Assembly: GCA_030278955.1 (NCBI GenBank)
Contig: JAOANR010000006.1
Coordinates: 8,021,915 to 8,085,914, forward strand
Length of the DNA: 64,000 nt
Direction: 5' to 3'
Origin: Hygrophila difformis
Lineage: Eukaryota > Streptophyta > Magnoliopsida > Lamiales > Acanthaceae
A program made the translations under genes and the position numbers. Below the pieces are notes generated by a model. The model was not told where the DNA came from. It searched no databases and saw only the letters and a program-made list of their open reading frames with translations. This document shows positions 25,971 to 37,414 of the stretch, one piece after another; the first letter of the stretch is position 1; each line of letters starts with the position of its first letter.

Positions 25971-26334
25971 AATTTATTATTTTATCCTCTCATTTAATAT
26001 TGACCATCAAAATTTCAGTTTAATAACGGTGAAGATTAACCATCGTATGATGAATATCCCCCACCCCACCCTAAAAACATGTAGTATATATTTTCTCTCC
26101 AAGTTTACTATTCTATTAAATAGAAGAAAAAAAAAATCATAATCATACGGTTATAATTAATATAACCAGCCCATATATGTATACGAGTGAACATGTTTTG
26201 GCATTTAACCTCATATTCTTAATTTATAGTACTAAAACATGGCAGGTTACAACGAGGAGGCCTTGTATATATTGCTGTCCAATATGTGTGCCACTCGTTT
26301 ATGATGGTTGAAAATAACATAATTCCTTTGTTTT

Positions 26335-26572
26335 TTTTTGTTTTTACTTATTACATACATCACTTTTATGTAGTTAATTATTTTAAATCATCAATAACTC
26401 AGGTAAAAATTATAAATTTAAAAATTATAAGACTAAATGAAAGTAATAAAATCTACTTGCTTATATCTTAACTTGTATAACTGATAAAAATTTAAGTCAA
26501 AGTGATACAGTAAATAATAACAAAAGTCAAACCGTGTTACGTAAAAAAAAAAAAAAAAAAAGATAGATGAAG
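26335..26572. mobile_element. Decayed Stowaway-like MITE
   Basis: The right end TAGATGAAG-TA, the 'tcaataactcagg' body and 'ttaagtcaaagtgatacagt' match the local family. The left end is blurred, so the start is approximate. Confidence 0.5.
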
Positions 26573-26856
26573 TATTATTATAATATTATTCAAGTTCTCA
26601 AACACAAATTCTCCCAACATCCCTTTCTTATCATGTACTATAAGCGGTTGAGGAAAAAAAAGTGGCAAGTGCAAACGTTTCTGGCAGTAGCAGCAATGGT
26701 GAAAGCGGGTTTCAATGGAGCGCTTTCTGACCAAATAGCAATCATTGGGAATTTGGGACATGGGAAGACCTTCATTCCGCTTCTAGTCTTTACCACGAAT
26801 CACGAATCTTCTTCTGCTCTTCCAACTTCATACTTGATCGGCGCATAAACCTAAGT

Positions 26857-29800
26857 ATGAGCGGCGGCGGCGGAGCGCAGCAGGCAGCGCACTCGTTGGC
26901 TTTCAGGGTCATGCGGCTGTGCCGCCCCTCGCTTCACGTGGACACATGCCCTCTCAAGTTCGATCCTTGCGATCTCCTCTTCGGCGAGGACCTCTTCGAC
27001 GATCCACTTGCGGCCTCTCATTTTCCTCGGCTTTTCAGTAGCCAATCAAGTGTTGTCGACCCATCCGATCCCAGCTACCGCAGCAGATTTCTGCTTGAAC
27101 ACCCAACCGATTCGCTTGGTCTCCCCGGCCTCCTAGTCCTTCCTCAATCATTTGGGTATATTCCTGCATTTGTTGCTGTATTTACTGATTTCTTAAGCAT
27201 GCTGCCCATCACCCCCCCGGATGAAATTGTTCCTCATGTTGATTTTAGTTTATTAGCTCACCGTGCCTCATTCTATCTGTTTCTTCCTGTTTGCTTGATT
27301 AGGGCGATATATTTGGGGGAGACGTTTTGTAGTTATATTAGTATCAACAACAGTTCTAATTTCGAAGTCCGAGATGTTGTCATTAAGGTAAATGTGATGT
27401 ATATTTAGAATCCGATTCCTTCCTACTTTCTAGCTGCAACTCTGAACTTGCAAACTAAATATCATACTTGATTGTCAATAGGCTGAAATTCAAACAGAAA
27501 GACAGAGGATACTGCTTTTGGATACTTCAAAATCATCTGTTGAGTCCATTCGTGCTGGTGGTCGTTATGATTTTATCGTGGAACATGATGTTAAAGAACT
27601 TGGTCCACACACGTAAGCTGTTCCAAAGAAAGGTTTTTACCATTATTTTTATATTTAAGTATGTTCTATACATTCTAACTTGCCTTAGACTGTGACATTT
27701 TGTTGTTGATAGCTTGGTCTGCACTGCACTGTACAGTGATGGTGAGAGCGAGAGGAAGTATCTTCCACAGTTTTTCAAGTTCAATGTATCTAACCCCCTC
27801 TCAGTTCGAACGAAGGTACTCCATCATAAGATTTCTTGCAAAGTGCAACTTCCATGGTTATACATTTAATAGTTCAAGAATGTAACTACTGTGATCTTCT
27901 GTATGCAGGTTCGCAGTGTTAAGGTACGTATGTTAAGGATTGGCTAAAGCATTCAGTGTCTAAGTCGATGATGTTGCAGAACTTACTGCTGTTGGGTATT
28001 GTAGATTATTTCTTTAGGGACAACAATTCTACAAATAATGAAAAAAACCAGATACCTGTGAAATTTTGGATAGTTATGCATGTCGAGGATTGGCTGAAGC
28101 ATTTGGTCTGTAAGTCTATGATCTTGCAGAACTTACTGTTATTGCATATTGTAGATTATTTATTCAGGGATAACAATTCTACAAATAATGAAAAAACCAG
28201 ATGTACCTGTAAAATTTTTGGATGGTTAGCTGATATAAATTGTCTGTCAGTCAGTTTATGGTGCCTTCATGGTACTCAGCCATTTGAAAGGCTTCCACTG
28301 GCATTTTTCATTTTTGTGTTCGTATAGGGTTGCCCGACAGTAGCTGAGGTTTCATGTAATTTCACTTATCTGTATCTTGTTTGGTCATATACTCTGATGT
28401 CTAATAATAAAATGGTCCAATGTGCGTATCTCTTATTGGAGCATGTGGAAAGCTATCTAGGTCCCTAGTGTTCTGTGAATGGCCATTTGTCTTAAACAAA
28501 GTTTTCCTTTTCATCATACTCATCGCTATTATCTCAGGACACGACTTTTTTGGAGGCTTGTATAGAGAACCATACAAAATCTAACCTTTTTATGGACCAA
28601 GTTGAATTTGAACCTGCTCAGCATTGGAGTGCTAAAATGCTGAAATTTTCTGATCATTCATCGCAACATAGTTTATCAACAAGGTAGTTACCCAATTGTT
28701 CTCAGCTAGTTAATAGCTAAAGCATGTCATTTTTGTAAGAATTGCATATGAGTTTGGTGCAGGCACTATCTTGTTTACATATCCTTTAGGTCCCATTTTT
28801 GTTGACAGAGAAACTTTCAAGGAACCCACTCTCATCAGATCTGGGGGAGGAATTTTTAATTACCTCTATCGGCTAAAATTGACATCAGCGGAGAATGCTC
28901 AATTCAATGTCAAGGGAAGCAATGTTCTTGGTAAACTTCAGATCACATGGCGAACAAATTTGGGTGAACCTGGTCGCTTACAGACTCAACATATTCTTGG
29001 GAATGTAAGCCCTAGTTTAATAAACTAACTTATCATTTAATCTAATTAACTAAATACTGATTTATCTGTTTGATAATAGCAAAAGTAAAGACTTAATTGA
29101 TTATGTAGGGCTGAATGGCGAGAGTAAAATAGATGAAAAAAGTGCCTTGATTTTTATTTATTACTGGTGAATGAAAAATAACTTCACATTTGTTTTCTAA
29201 TAAATAAAAAATTATTTTAATCACCAGTTACTTAATTCAGAATTCATCATAATGATTTACACTTCAAATTGGGACTCCATGCCCACTTGGAATTTTTTCG
29301 TTAAATCTTTTAATCATAGTAGATAATTTAATTCTTGTTTTGGTCGAAAGGAGGGTCGGAGCTATTTTATTAAAATAATTGTCGTGAATGATACAAGTTC
29401 AAACAATCTCAGTAGATAATTTACTTTAAGCTGGCTTATGTTATTGAATATATAATCCTGCTTTCATTTTTAAGCGATATTTGATTACCTGCACAACATA
29501 TTATTTGTAATTCCAACATGGTTGAATCTTTTTTTTTTTTTTATAATTTTGTCTTCAATTTTCATATTCGTATTTTGGCTGAGTTTTTTGATCACTCAAT
29601 CCTTCTCTTAGTGACTTACTTGATGTCCAACTTAAAATCTTTCTTACTTTGTTACCGCTTCTTGCAGCCAGTTAATCGCAAGGAGATTGAGTTGCAAGTT
29701 GTTGAAATACCACCTGTCATTGTTGTGGAGAAACCATTCTTGGTAAATGCTTAATTGCTCATAGAATGAGTTATAATTGTGTCATTGATCTTCGGCCTGA

Positions 29801-32095
29801 ATAATCTTGAAGGTTTTCTCCTTTTTCCATCTTTGATTCAACCTTTTTCTTTTGGTAAAATCCGCATACATGTAGCAGGTAAAATAATTCTATTATTATG
29901 GAACTTGCTCGTGATACCAAACAAATGATAATGTGAAGAACAAATGATATCAAACAATCTTAGTAGAATCTTATGGCTATTATGAATTTTTTTTAAGTAT
30001 ACTAATAGATACTATAACTATGTATTTATATGTCTGGTGAACAAGTTACTGTTTCGACCATGCAATATTCCTAGAATCAGATGATGCACAGGCTTTGTTA
30101 CTTGGTTGTGTTCATATTTCATTCATAACTCAAAAAGGTTTATGACTATTAACATCCTATAAAATGTTTCACAGCTGAGTATGAATCTCATAAACTCAAC
30201 TGAGCGAGTATTAGGTCCCTTTGAAGTATGGTTATCACAAGGCGATTCATTTGATGAAAAGGCTGTCATGGTCAATGGCATTCAGACAATGGTGAGCCAT
30301 GTGAAATTTCTTTAGATTATCCTTTCCCTTGTTATTTTATATATGCTGAAAATATATGTAGTGCTTCTATGTTGAAAATGTACAGCCAATTTTCAATATG
30401 GCATTGGTTGTATTCTATTGCATAGTTTCAATCATATTATGTGGCCAGTGTCTTACTTGATTTATATTATTTCTTCAATATGAAAGGCATGTCTTTTTTT
30501 TTTTGTTTGTTTTTTTGTTTGTTTTTTTGTTTGTTTTTTGTTTGTTTGTTTGTTTTAAATACTGATTTTCATGCACCTGAAACAGTTTCTTGGAGAAGTG
30601 CAAGCATTTGGCTCGTTAAAGTTTCAGTTGGTAAGTTTAATGGCCATTACTTACATTACAAAATTTTTGTGCAGTCATTTTAATAACCTTTAGTTGGAGG
30701 TTAATTCAGTTTACTACCAGAGACATTATCACTGTTGGTCGTGTCTTATTTCCACCATCTATAATGAGCATAATTGTGGAATAAAAGAATTGCAAGCAAA
30801 AACACTTGTAATTCAAGCACGCATGTTGGTCATTATTGTGAATCTTTTATCTATGTCCACTTTTGAGGATTTCATTCAATATTCAAGGCTTCAAGCTAAC
30901 CATGTCTTTTAAAAATTATGAAAGAATTAAAATTCAGAGCAACTATACTATTGGATTGAGCAGTCAAACCCAATATTTGGCAAAATTATTCATAGGAATG
31001 TTTATTGAATCTGTCATTTGGTGAACATATTTTAGTGGCTACTTTTGGGCTTTGCGTTTCCAACGTCTCTGATATTTCTTGTGCAGAACCTGATTGCTAT
31101 TAAGCATGGGATTCAGAAAATCAGTGGCATTACAGTTTTTGATACAATAGAGAAGAAAACTTATGATTCCGTTTTTGAACAGGAGGTTAGTTGTTTCTGT
31201 GATTGTGTTTTTGTAACATGTTTGTCTTCTAATATGAAATTCATTTTGTTATTAATCTACAATTATAGACACGATTGTCCAATTTCAGATCAATTCCGGG
31301 AATTCTTTGAAATTGATTATACATCTGGAAACAAATGAACTTGAGAAATCATCAATGCAATTACTTGTCTGTGTATTCTTGAACCCATCAACACCCTAGA
31401 CCCACACAGGGTAGACCTTACCAATATCTCTACCATGAAAATACCCTTATTTATAATTTTATACTTTATAACCAGACTCATATTTTGGATATTTATATCC
31501 TACCTGCTTGACCAGGTTTTTTTAATTTGGGACTTCCGACATTTGGATCAGGGACAGTTTTTAGTTTTATTTTTTCCTTAAAAATTGAGATTAATATGTT
31601 ATTTGAACTAAATCAAATTTGGATGATACATGATTGAGTTTTTTGAGCCAGATCGAGCTGGACTTCAACATGTTGGCATGTAACTTTGTTCAAATCTGTA
31701 TCCATTGGTGTTACTGTTGGGTAATTATGGGATACATATTTGGTTGTGAAAGAAGTTTTTATTAGGCTCCAAAGGAATACCTGAAAAAGTAATATATTAT
31801 ATTTTGTTAGGTTTAGGATAATATATTTGATGGATAAAGTACAAGTCTATTCTTTTTACATAACAATGAACACTACTAAGGATTTCAAGGCTATCTAAGC
31901 ACAAATTTGAGTTTTTCATAGAGGTTCATAAATCAAAATGACCTTGCTTTCTCTGTAAATATCCTCTTGACGTTGAGGCAGTTGTACCAACTTCTGCCTG
32001 AAATGATATTTGTTTTCTTAGTAATTGATATTATGAAATTATGGGTTTGTATTACTTTTTGTGGGAAGCTGCAGATATATGTGGATTCAGAGTGA
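26857..32095 (+). CDS. TRAPPC13: TRAPPC13, trafficking protein particle complex subunit 13 (443 aa, 12 exons), intact copy
   Basis: Exons: 26857..27155, 27303..27387, 27482..27612, 27713..27815, 27909..27923, 28538..28683, 28809..29004, 29668..29742, 30175..30291, 30586..30630, 31087..31185, 32075..32095. They total 1,332 nt and are in frame throughout with GT/AG borders. TRAPPC13 is a subunit of the TRAPP tether complexes that act as Rab exchange factors and vesicle tethers at the Golgi. Conserved blocks include SHSLAFRVMRLCRPS-like HSLAFRVMRLCRPS near the N-terminus, RSRFLLEHPTDSLGLPGLLV, AIYLGETFCSYISINNSS, LGKLQITWRTNLGEPGRLQT and GPFEVWLSQG. It follows recalled Arabidopsis TRAPPC13 end to end, including length. 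Exon 5 is only 15 nt (VRSVK). The last coding exon is 7 codons (IYVDSE-stop). A degenerate paralogue lies at 54,696-60,190. Confidence 0.95.
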
Positions 32096-32714
32096 TTGGT
32101 TGGCCAGTTCACTTTTGTTGGATGGATGAGGATTAATTGGCAACTGTACTTTGAGGTGGATTCGCACGCATGCTTAACCTGTTTGCATTGATCCATGGTG
32201 CAAAATGCAGCAGCAAGTTTGATTAATGGCCGCGATGATGTATTACAGCAGCTTAATGACATCTCTTTATTTTTGCAAGCTATGACCGAACTTCTTGATA
32301 GTCTCTATCTCTCTTGTTTGTTTCTAATTTATGTTAGAAATTTTTGTCTGTTTTCCATAAGCATGAAAAAAAGTACTCCGCAGTACTTTAATGGATCGGA
32401 TTGGTAAATGGTCTAGACTCTAGAGACTTTTGGGATAATTTTACTGTATTTTTTTTTTATTTTTTTTTTTTATTTTGGGTTCATTGTAGTACAACGGACA
32501 AAACAAGCACAATCCTTGTATATAGATAGATTGGGATTGGCATGGAAGATTGCACGCATGTGTATATTTGAAACTCGGCCGAATTGACAAAACCTTTTAA
32601 GCAATTTAATCAAGACTAATGTCAAATAAGCCGGTTTGACATGATTTATTAATTGATTTTTTTTTTTCCACTTTAAACTTTGTTAAAAGTATAATTGGAC
32701 GGTAAAAGGTGTAA
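32096..32714 (+). other. Probable 3' UTR of TRAPPC13 and spacer
   Basis: Similarity to the second TRAPPC13 locus stops about 25-30 bases after the stop codon. The rest is T-rich spacer without a recognised gene. Confidence 0.45.
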
Positions 32715-32815
32715 TGGGGCCGCACATATGTTATGCCTTTCGATACCTTCACTCATTGCCATATGTAGTAGAGCGAGGAATTGCAGCATCAATCAATTCC
32801 CCTGCAATTAGATGC
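32715..32815 (-). pseudogene. Relic of U2AF65 exon 17
   Basis: The stretch 'tatgcctttcgataccttcactc', then 'gagcgagga' and 'acatcaatcaattcccctgca'-like sequence, matches U2AF65 exon 17 and its borders at 37,715-37,795. An internal deletion and several substitutions separate the two. The conserved orientation is the minus strand. Only one exon-sized piece is present, so it is a non-functional fragment. Confidence 0.7.
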
Positions 32816-33189
32816 CGCCATTATGTAGAGCCAAATCTTCCTATCTGTCACTGCTCATAGCTATGGAATAACCAAAATTTTGCCTTTTCTATAACAAGCC
32901 TGGCCAAGTAATGTCAAAAGGAAACGCTTTTGCTAATGAGTTTGGCCATTCCAAATCTTTAGGATTCACTTTGAAAATGCTGACAATGTGACGATCAACT
33001 GAAGTCCCTTTGGCCTTTTTGTTGGTGTTGTGTTGAGCGTATTACGAAATCTTGTAGTATCATCATCTATCTTGATTTTCATTTAGTTGGAATTTTATAT
33101 TGTTTCATTTTCTGAAAAATATACTCCAATTTTATAATTGTTTGGGACTCAGAAGGCAGTATAAAAGAATTCACTGCTAACCTCTTTCT

Positions 33190-33345
33190 CTCATTTGGGA
33201 TGAGACTTTAGCAACCTGAAAATTGGAGGTTCGATTCCTACTCGGCGTATCCGTCTCTTTTGTTTCTTTTATAATTTGTGTCTTGGCATGAGTTTCCACC
33301 ACTTTCCAGCATACTTTCCAGCATGGCTCCTAAACAAAAACCATC
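33190..33345 (+). mobile_element. Degraded SINE of the same family as 17,021
   Basis: It keeps the B box (TGGAGGTTCGATTCCTACTC), the TTTATAATTTGTGTC...GGCATGAGTTTCCACCAC middle and the terminal ATGGCTCCTAAACAAAAA. The A-box side is eroded. A short internal duplication (ACTTTCCAGCAT twice) is present near the end. Confidence 0.65.
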
Positions 33346-33625
33346 TTTTTCTCATTCTTTAAGGATTTCTTTATTAATATAAATAGACAAAATAAGATAA
33401 AATTGACCCAGAATCCCGATTGATTATCTCCCTGTTTTAGCCTTTTAGGTGTGATGCTAAAAGGAATTTTAAATACTACTCCTATATACATGCGCCTTTT
33501 GATTTTAATTTTGTTTTGGAGGAGATTTATTTGGTGGCTCCGTTTTATTAGGGCTAATAGCAAAATGTGAAGAAAAATTTTCTTCCACAGTCCTTACGTC
33601 ACCTGAAATACACCGTTGCACTGCG

Positions 33626-36145
33626 ATGAAGATGAAGACGAAGGTAAAGATACCTCGCTTTGCTTCGTCGTCGTCTTCATCATCATTGGGGATTCCGTCA
33701 AGTTCAAGGTTTCTGTTTTCTTCTTCCATCCAGGAACCCACAGGCACATCAATTCCAAACATTGTTTCCCTTCAAGCAAATCCCACTGTACACTCCCCAA
33801 ATGGGATTTACACTCGAAACTTTGAAGAAATGCCGCAACTGACTCAAGTCTCTGTTGTGAATACCCTCTTGACCCACAAAAACGACCCTCAGGCAGCTCT
33901 TGGGTACTTCAAACGCTTAAAGAAGCGGCATGGTTTCGCCCCAGAATTTGGGGATTCGTTCTTTGTGCTGCTTCACATTCTTGTAAGTTCTCCAGGTTAT
34001 CATGTCAGTGCTAGAGATTTGATTAATAAGTGCCTGTCTGGGGATTCTGCCCCATCAGGTGCTGAGCTTGTTGATCGTTTGATAGATTGTTCGGAGAGAT
34101 ATGGATATGTATTTAAGCCACGGGTTTTGAGTTACCTGTTGAATGGATATGTTAAAAGTGGGCGTTATAAAGATGCAGAAGATTGCTTCTATGCATTGGC
34201 TTCTAGTGACATGATCCATTCTTTTCAGATTCTGAATAGTTTCTTATATTCATTACTTAGGGAAAATATGGCAGATGAAGCACACAGATTATTCAGGAAT
34301 GTAAATTTAAAGAAAATTAAGCATAATTGTGCTACCGTTGACATGATGATGCGGACAAGTCTTAGAGAAGGTAAGGTGGACATGGCTGAGAAATACTTTA
34401 TGGAGGCAAAGCACTGTGGAATTCAACTTGATCCTCCTGTTTATCGTAGTGCAATTAGGGCTGCTTGTATGAAGCTGGACTATGAAGTTGCATTTGGATT
34501 GTTGAATGAAATGAAGGAGAGGGGTTGGGTCCCTTCTGAGGGGGTATACACAATAGTAATTTGTACTTGTGTCAAACAGAGGAATGTTGCAGAGGCGTTA
34601 AGGTTAAAAGACGAGATGATTAACAGTGGTCATTCAATGAATTTGGTTGTCGCAACTAGCTTGATGAAAGGCTACCATCAGCAAGGGGATCTGCAGAGCT
34701 CTTTGGCATTGTTGGATAAAATTGTAGAGGATGGACTTGTTCCAAACAAGGTCACATATGCAGTACTTATTGAAGGTTGCTGCGTAAATGGAAACATGGT
34801 GAAGGCAAGGGAGTTTTACCTGCAAATGAAATGTGCAGGTTTCCAACCAACAGTCTTTATTGTAAATTCATTAATTAGAGGGTACTTAAAATTGCAACTA
34901 ATGGATGAGGCAATGGAGTTATTTAATGAAGCTGTTAACGATGGTATTGCCAATGCTTTCACTTACAACAATCTGTTATCATATTTCTGTGATAAAAGCA
35001 AAATGGATGATGCCTGCAGGATATGGGATAAGATGATTGATCACGGAGTTGAACCATCTGTTGTTTCCTTTAATATTATGATTATGGGAAACTGTAGACA
35101 AGGGAATATGGATGTTGCACAACACTTGTTTTCTGAAATGCAATCCAGAAATCTGAAAGCAAATGTTATCACATATAGCATTTTAATTGATGGATTTTTC
35201 AAAAAACATGCAACTGAAAAAGCAATTGGTCTGTTTGATCAAATGATGGAAAGAGGAGTTGCCCCCAATGATTACACTTTCAATACCATAATCAGTGGGT
35301 TGTGCAAAGGGGGGCAAACAATTGTAGCAAAAGATAGAATGGAAAAGTTTGTAGAAATGGGTTTCATTCCCACATGTGTGGCTTATAATAGCCTTATTGG
35401 TGGCTTCTTAAAAGAAGGTAATATTGATGTTGCTTTGGCTCTTTACAAAGAGATGCGTGAAGCTGGGCATATCCCCACTGCTGTTACCTGTATCGTCTTG
35501 ATTGATGGGTTGTGTAAAGGAAATAATATTAAGTTAGCATTGAAGGTGCATCGTGAGATGCAATCTGAAGGCATTGAAATGGACATGGCTGTGTATAATG
35601 CTCTTATTGATGCATTTTGCAAAAGAAGGGACATGAGGAGTGCATGTAAACTTTTTGATGAAATACTAGAAGTTGGTCTAATTCCCTCTATAGCTGTATA
35701 CAACACCATGATTGGTGGCTACATTGACTTGCATGATATAGAAGTTGCACTTAGCTTTTATAGAAGAATGGAAAATGAGGGGATACAATGTAATTTATCA
35801 ACTTACACCACTCTGATTGCTGGGCTTTTTAGGGCCGGATATTTAGAGCGTGCATTAGATTTGTACCAGGAGATGCTTTCCAAGGACATATTGCCAGATC
35901 TTGTTACATACTCTGCTTTAGTCTATGGTTTTTGTAGAAAAGGAGAGATGAAAAATGCTTCCAATATCCTCGAAACGATGCTTGAAAGAAGTTTCACTCC
36001 AAATGCATTGATTTATAATACATTAATCCGTGGATATTTTAAGGAGGGTAACTTGCAGGAGGCATTCAGGTTGCATGATGAAATGCTTGATAAAGGCATT
36101 ACACCTAACGATACGACATATGATATTCTAGTAAGTGGGAGATGA
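33626..36145 (+). CDS. P-class pentatricopeptide repeat protein, probably mitochondrial (839 aa)
   Basis: One intronless frame, as is usual for plant PPR genes. The first about 35 residues are basic and Ser-rich with no acidic residues (MKMKTKVKIPRFASSSSSSS), like a mitochondrial presequence. From about residue 150 onward a continuous run of 35-residue P-type repeats follows, with typical cores such as VTYAVLIEGCCVNGNMVKA, NAFTYNNLLSYFCDKSKMDD, VITYSILIDGFFKK, YTFNTIISGLCKGG and LVTYSALVYGFCRKGEMKNA. No E, DYW or PLS motifs are present, so it is a pure P-class protein, expected to bind a specific organelle transcript and affect its processing or stability. Gene order and length resemble the Arabidopsis At3g54980-type mitochondrial PPR, but this assignment is from memory. 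The protein ends abruptly after the last repeat (ITPNDTTYDILVSGR). Confidence 0.93.
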   Translation: MKMKTKVKIPRFASSSSSSSLGIPSSSRFLFSSSIQEPTGTSIPNIVSLQANPTVHSPNGIYTRNFEEMPQLTQVSVVNTLLTHKNDPQAALGYFKRLKKRHGFAPEFGDSFFVLLHILVSSPGYHVSARDLINKCLSGDSAPSGAELVDRLIDCSERYGYVFKPRVLSYLLNGYVKSGRYKDAEDCFYALASSDMIHSFQILNSFLYSLLRENMADEAHRLFRNVNLKKIKHNCATVDMMMRTSLREGKVDMAEKYFMEAKHCGIQLDPPVYRSAIRAACMKLDYEVAFGLLNEMKERGWVPSEGVYTIVICTCVKQRNVAEALRLKDEMINSGHSMNLVVATSLMKGYHQQGDLQSSLALLDKIVEDGLVPNKVTYAVLIEGCCVNGNMVKAREFYLQMKCAGFQPTVFIVNSLIRGYLKLQLMDEAMELFNEAVNDGIANAFTYNNLLSYFCDKSKMDDACRIWDKMIDHGVEPSVVSFNIMIMGNCRQGNMDVAQHLFSEMQSRNLKANVITYSILIDGFFKKHATEKAIGLFDQMMERGVAPNDYTFNTIISGLCKGGQTIVAKDRMEKFVEMGFIPTCVAYNSLIGGFLKEGNIDVALALYKEMREAGHIPTAVTCIVLIDGLCKGNNIKLALKVHREMQSEGIEMDMAVYNALIDAFCKRRDMRSACKLFDEILEVGLIPSIAVYNTMIGGYIDLHDIEVALSFYRRMENEGIQCNLSTYTTLIAGLFRAGYLERALDLYQEMLSKDILPDLVTYSALVYGFCRKGEMKNASNILETMLERSFTPNALIYNTLIRGYFKEGNLQEAFRLHDEMLDKGITPNDTTYDILVSGR

Positions 36146-37079
36146 AAGGGAAAATTTTCTCCATTGGGGAAGCGTTGAATGCATGAATAATCACCTTGGT
36201 ATCCTTAACATCCCACTCATGTTGTTCTTAATGACGAGGGTTCTTCTGCAGAAGACTTCAATATGAAGTATTTATTATCAGTTGATGGTAATTTTTGTCG
36301 TCTTTTCATCACCTAACATGTGTTTCATTAGAACATTTCACTTTTACTTTTAAGCCTCTGACAGTTATCTATGTGCAGCTGCAAGTGCATTGGCGTTCAT
36401 ATTTACATTTTGTGAATATGCAAAAAGTTCCAGTTTCAGCTTCCGCTTGCCTACCTGAGTTTTGTGTATGTCGCACTTGGAATTTGGCCAGATCATGATG
36501 GATTTTGTCTATTTGATGCACTGTTGTATGCCAGGCAAATGTATTGGGGCTTTGGTGGTAGGAGTACCCACATACTTATAGATATAGATATACTGATGAA
36601 TGATTTTCTAGTTGGAGTTTGGCTTAGGTTTGCCATATTTCATTAGTATTATGATTTTTATTCTATATACATATTTTTGTTATATGTTGGCGTGTATCAA
36701 CTTCACCTTCTCGTGGGAAGAGTTCCTCAGCAGTCAGCATCCTATAATTTGTTCATATGTTTGTAGCTTTAGTAGCGACATTAGCAGCTAGTCATTTAGT
36801 CAGGTGATGTTAATTTTCTTTTCTAGAAGTATGAGAATGCTTGATATTCATACTTAGGTGTTACGTTGTCAGGTCCAGTAGCCATATGCTAATGTAAATT
36901 ACCATGATGTTACTTTTCTTAAGTTGTATTTGTATATATTCATCAAGTTAGATGCATACGTTATCGTCTGTTTATCATTGCCATTTCTGTTATCTCAACT
37001 TTTTTGGACTGTCGATTTCGTGATTCTTTAGATTTGAATTTATGGATCATAATCTCGGAAGCTTGGATGATTCGCTTGA
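36146..37079 (+). other. 3' UTR of the PPR gene and spacer
   Basis: T-rich sequence with no gene recognised. The PPR and U2AF65 genes converge here. Confidence 0.5.
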
Positions 37080-37222
37080 TTCTTTTTTTCTTAGTGACTT
37101 GAATTTTTAACCAAACATCTTTCTACTTTGTTCGTTTGTTTTTATTTGTGAGTTGCAGTCTTGCAGACAGTTGAGATACCACCTTTCACTGTAATGGGGA
37201 AATTATTCTGTGTAAATGGTGC
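37080..37222 (+). pseudogene. Relic of TRAPPC13 exon 8 and its preceding intron end
   Basis: It contains 'tcttagtgactt', 'tctttctactttgtt', 'cttgcag' and then a shortened exon: GTTGAGATACCACCTTTCAC and GGGGAAATTATTCTGTGTAA, against GTTGAAATACCACCTGTCAT and GGAGAAACCATTCTTGGTAA in the intact gene. About 24 nt of the exon are missing. It is non-functional. Confidence 0.6.
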
Positions 37223-37414
37223 CACTATTTATTGGTGAAAAAATGATACCAATAACTTTAATTGAAAGCAATATTTATAATTGTAAAATGCAGCATCATC
37301 CTCACATCCCATGATTGGAGCAGCAGCTGTAAGTACTAACCACATACAAGATCACAACTTTTTGTCACGCATCTTTAATTCAAATTTTGTTAATCTTTTA
37401 AGTCAATAACACAT

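Larger units (their letters stand above)
24703..26856. other. Divergent intergenic region between WAPL and TRAPPC13
   Basis: It holds the WAPL 5' UTR (to about 24,950), GAGCTCGAGCTCGAG-rich sequence near 25,330, a degenerate tandem repeat at 25,670-25,970 and a MITE remnant ending at 26,572. No gene is seen. Confidence 0.6.

Noticed and set aside
27533..27784. Antisense 83-codon frame present identically at 27533-27784 and 55328-55579
   Set aside because: It is the shadow of TRAPPC13 exons 3-4 and is conserved only because the locus was duplicated.
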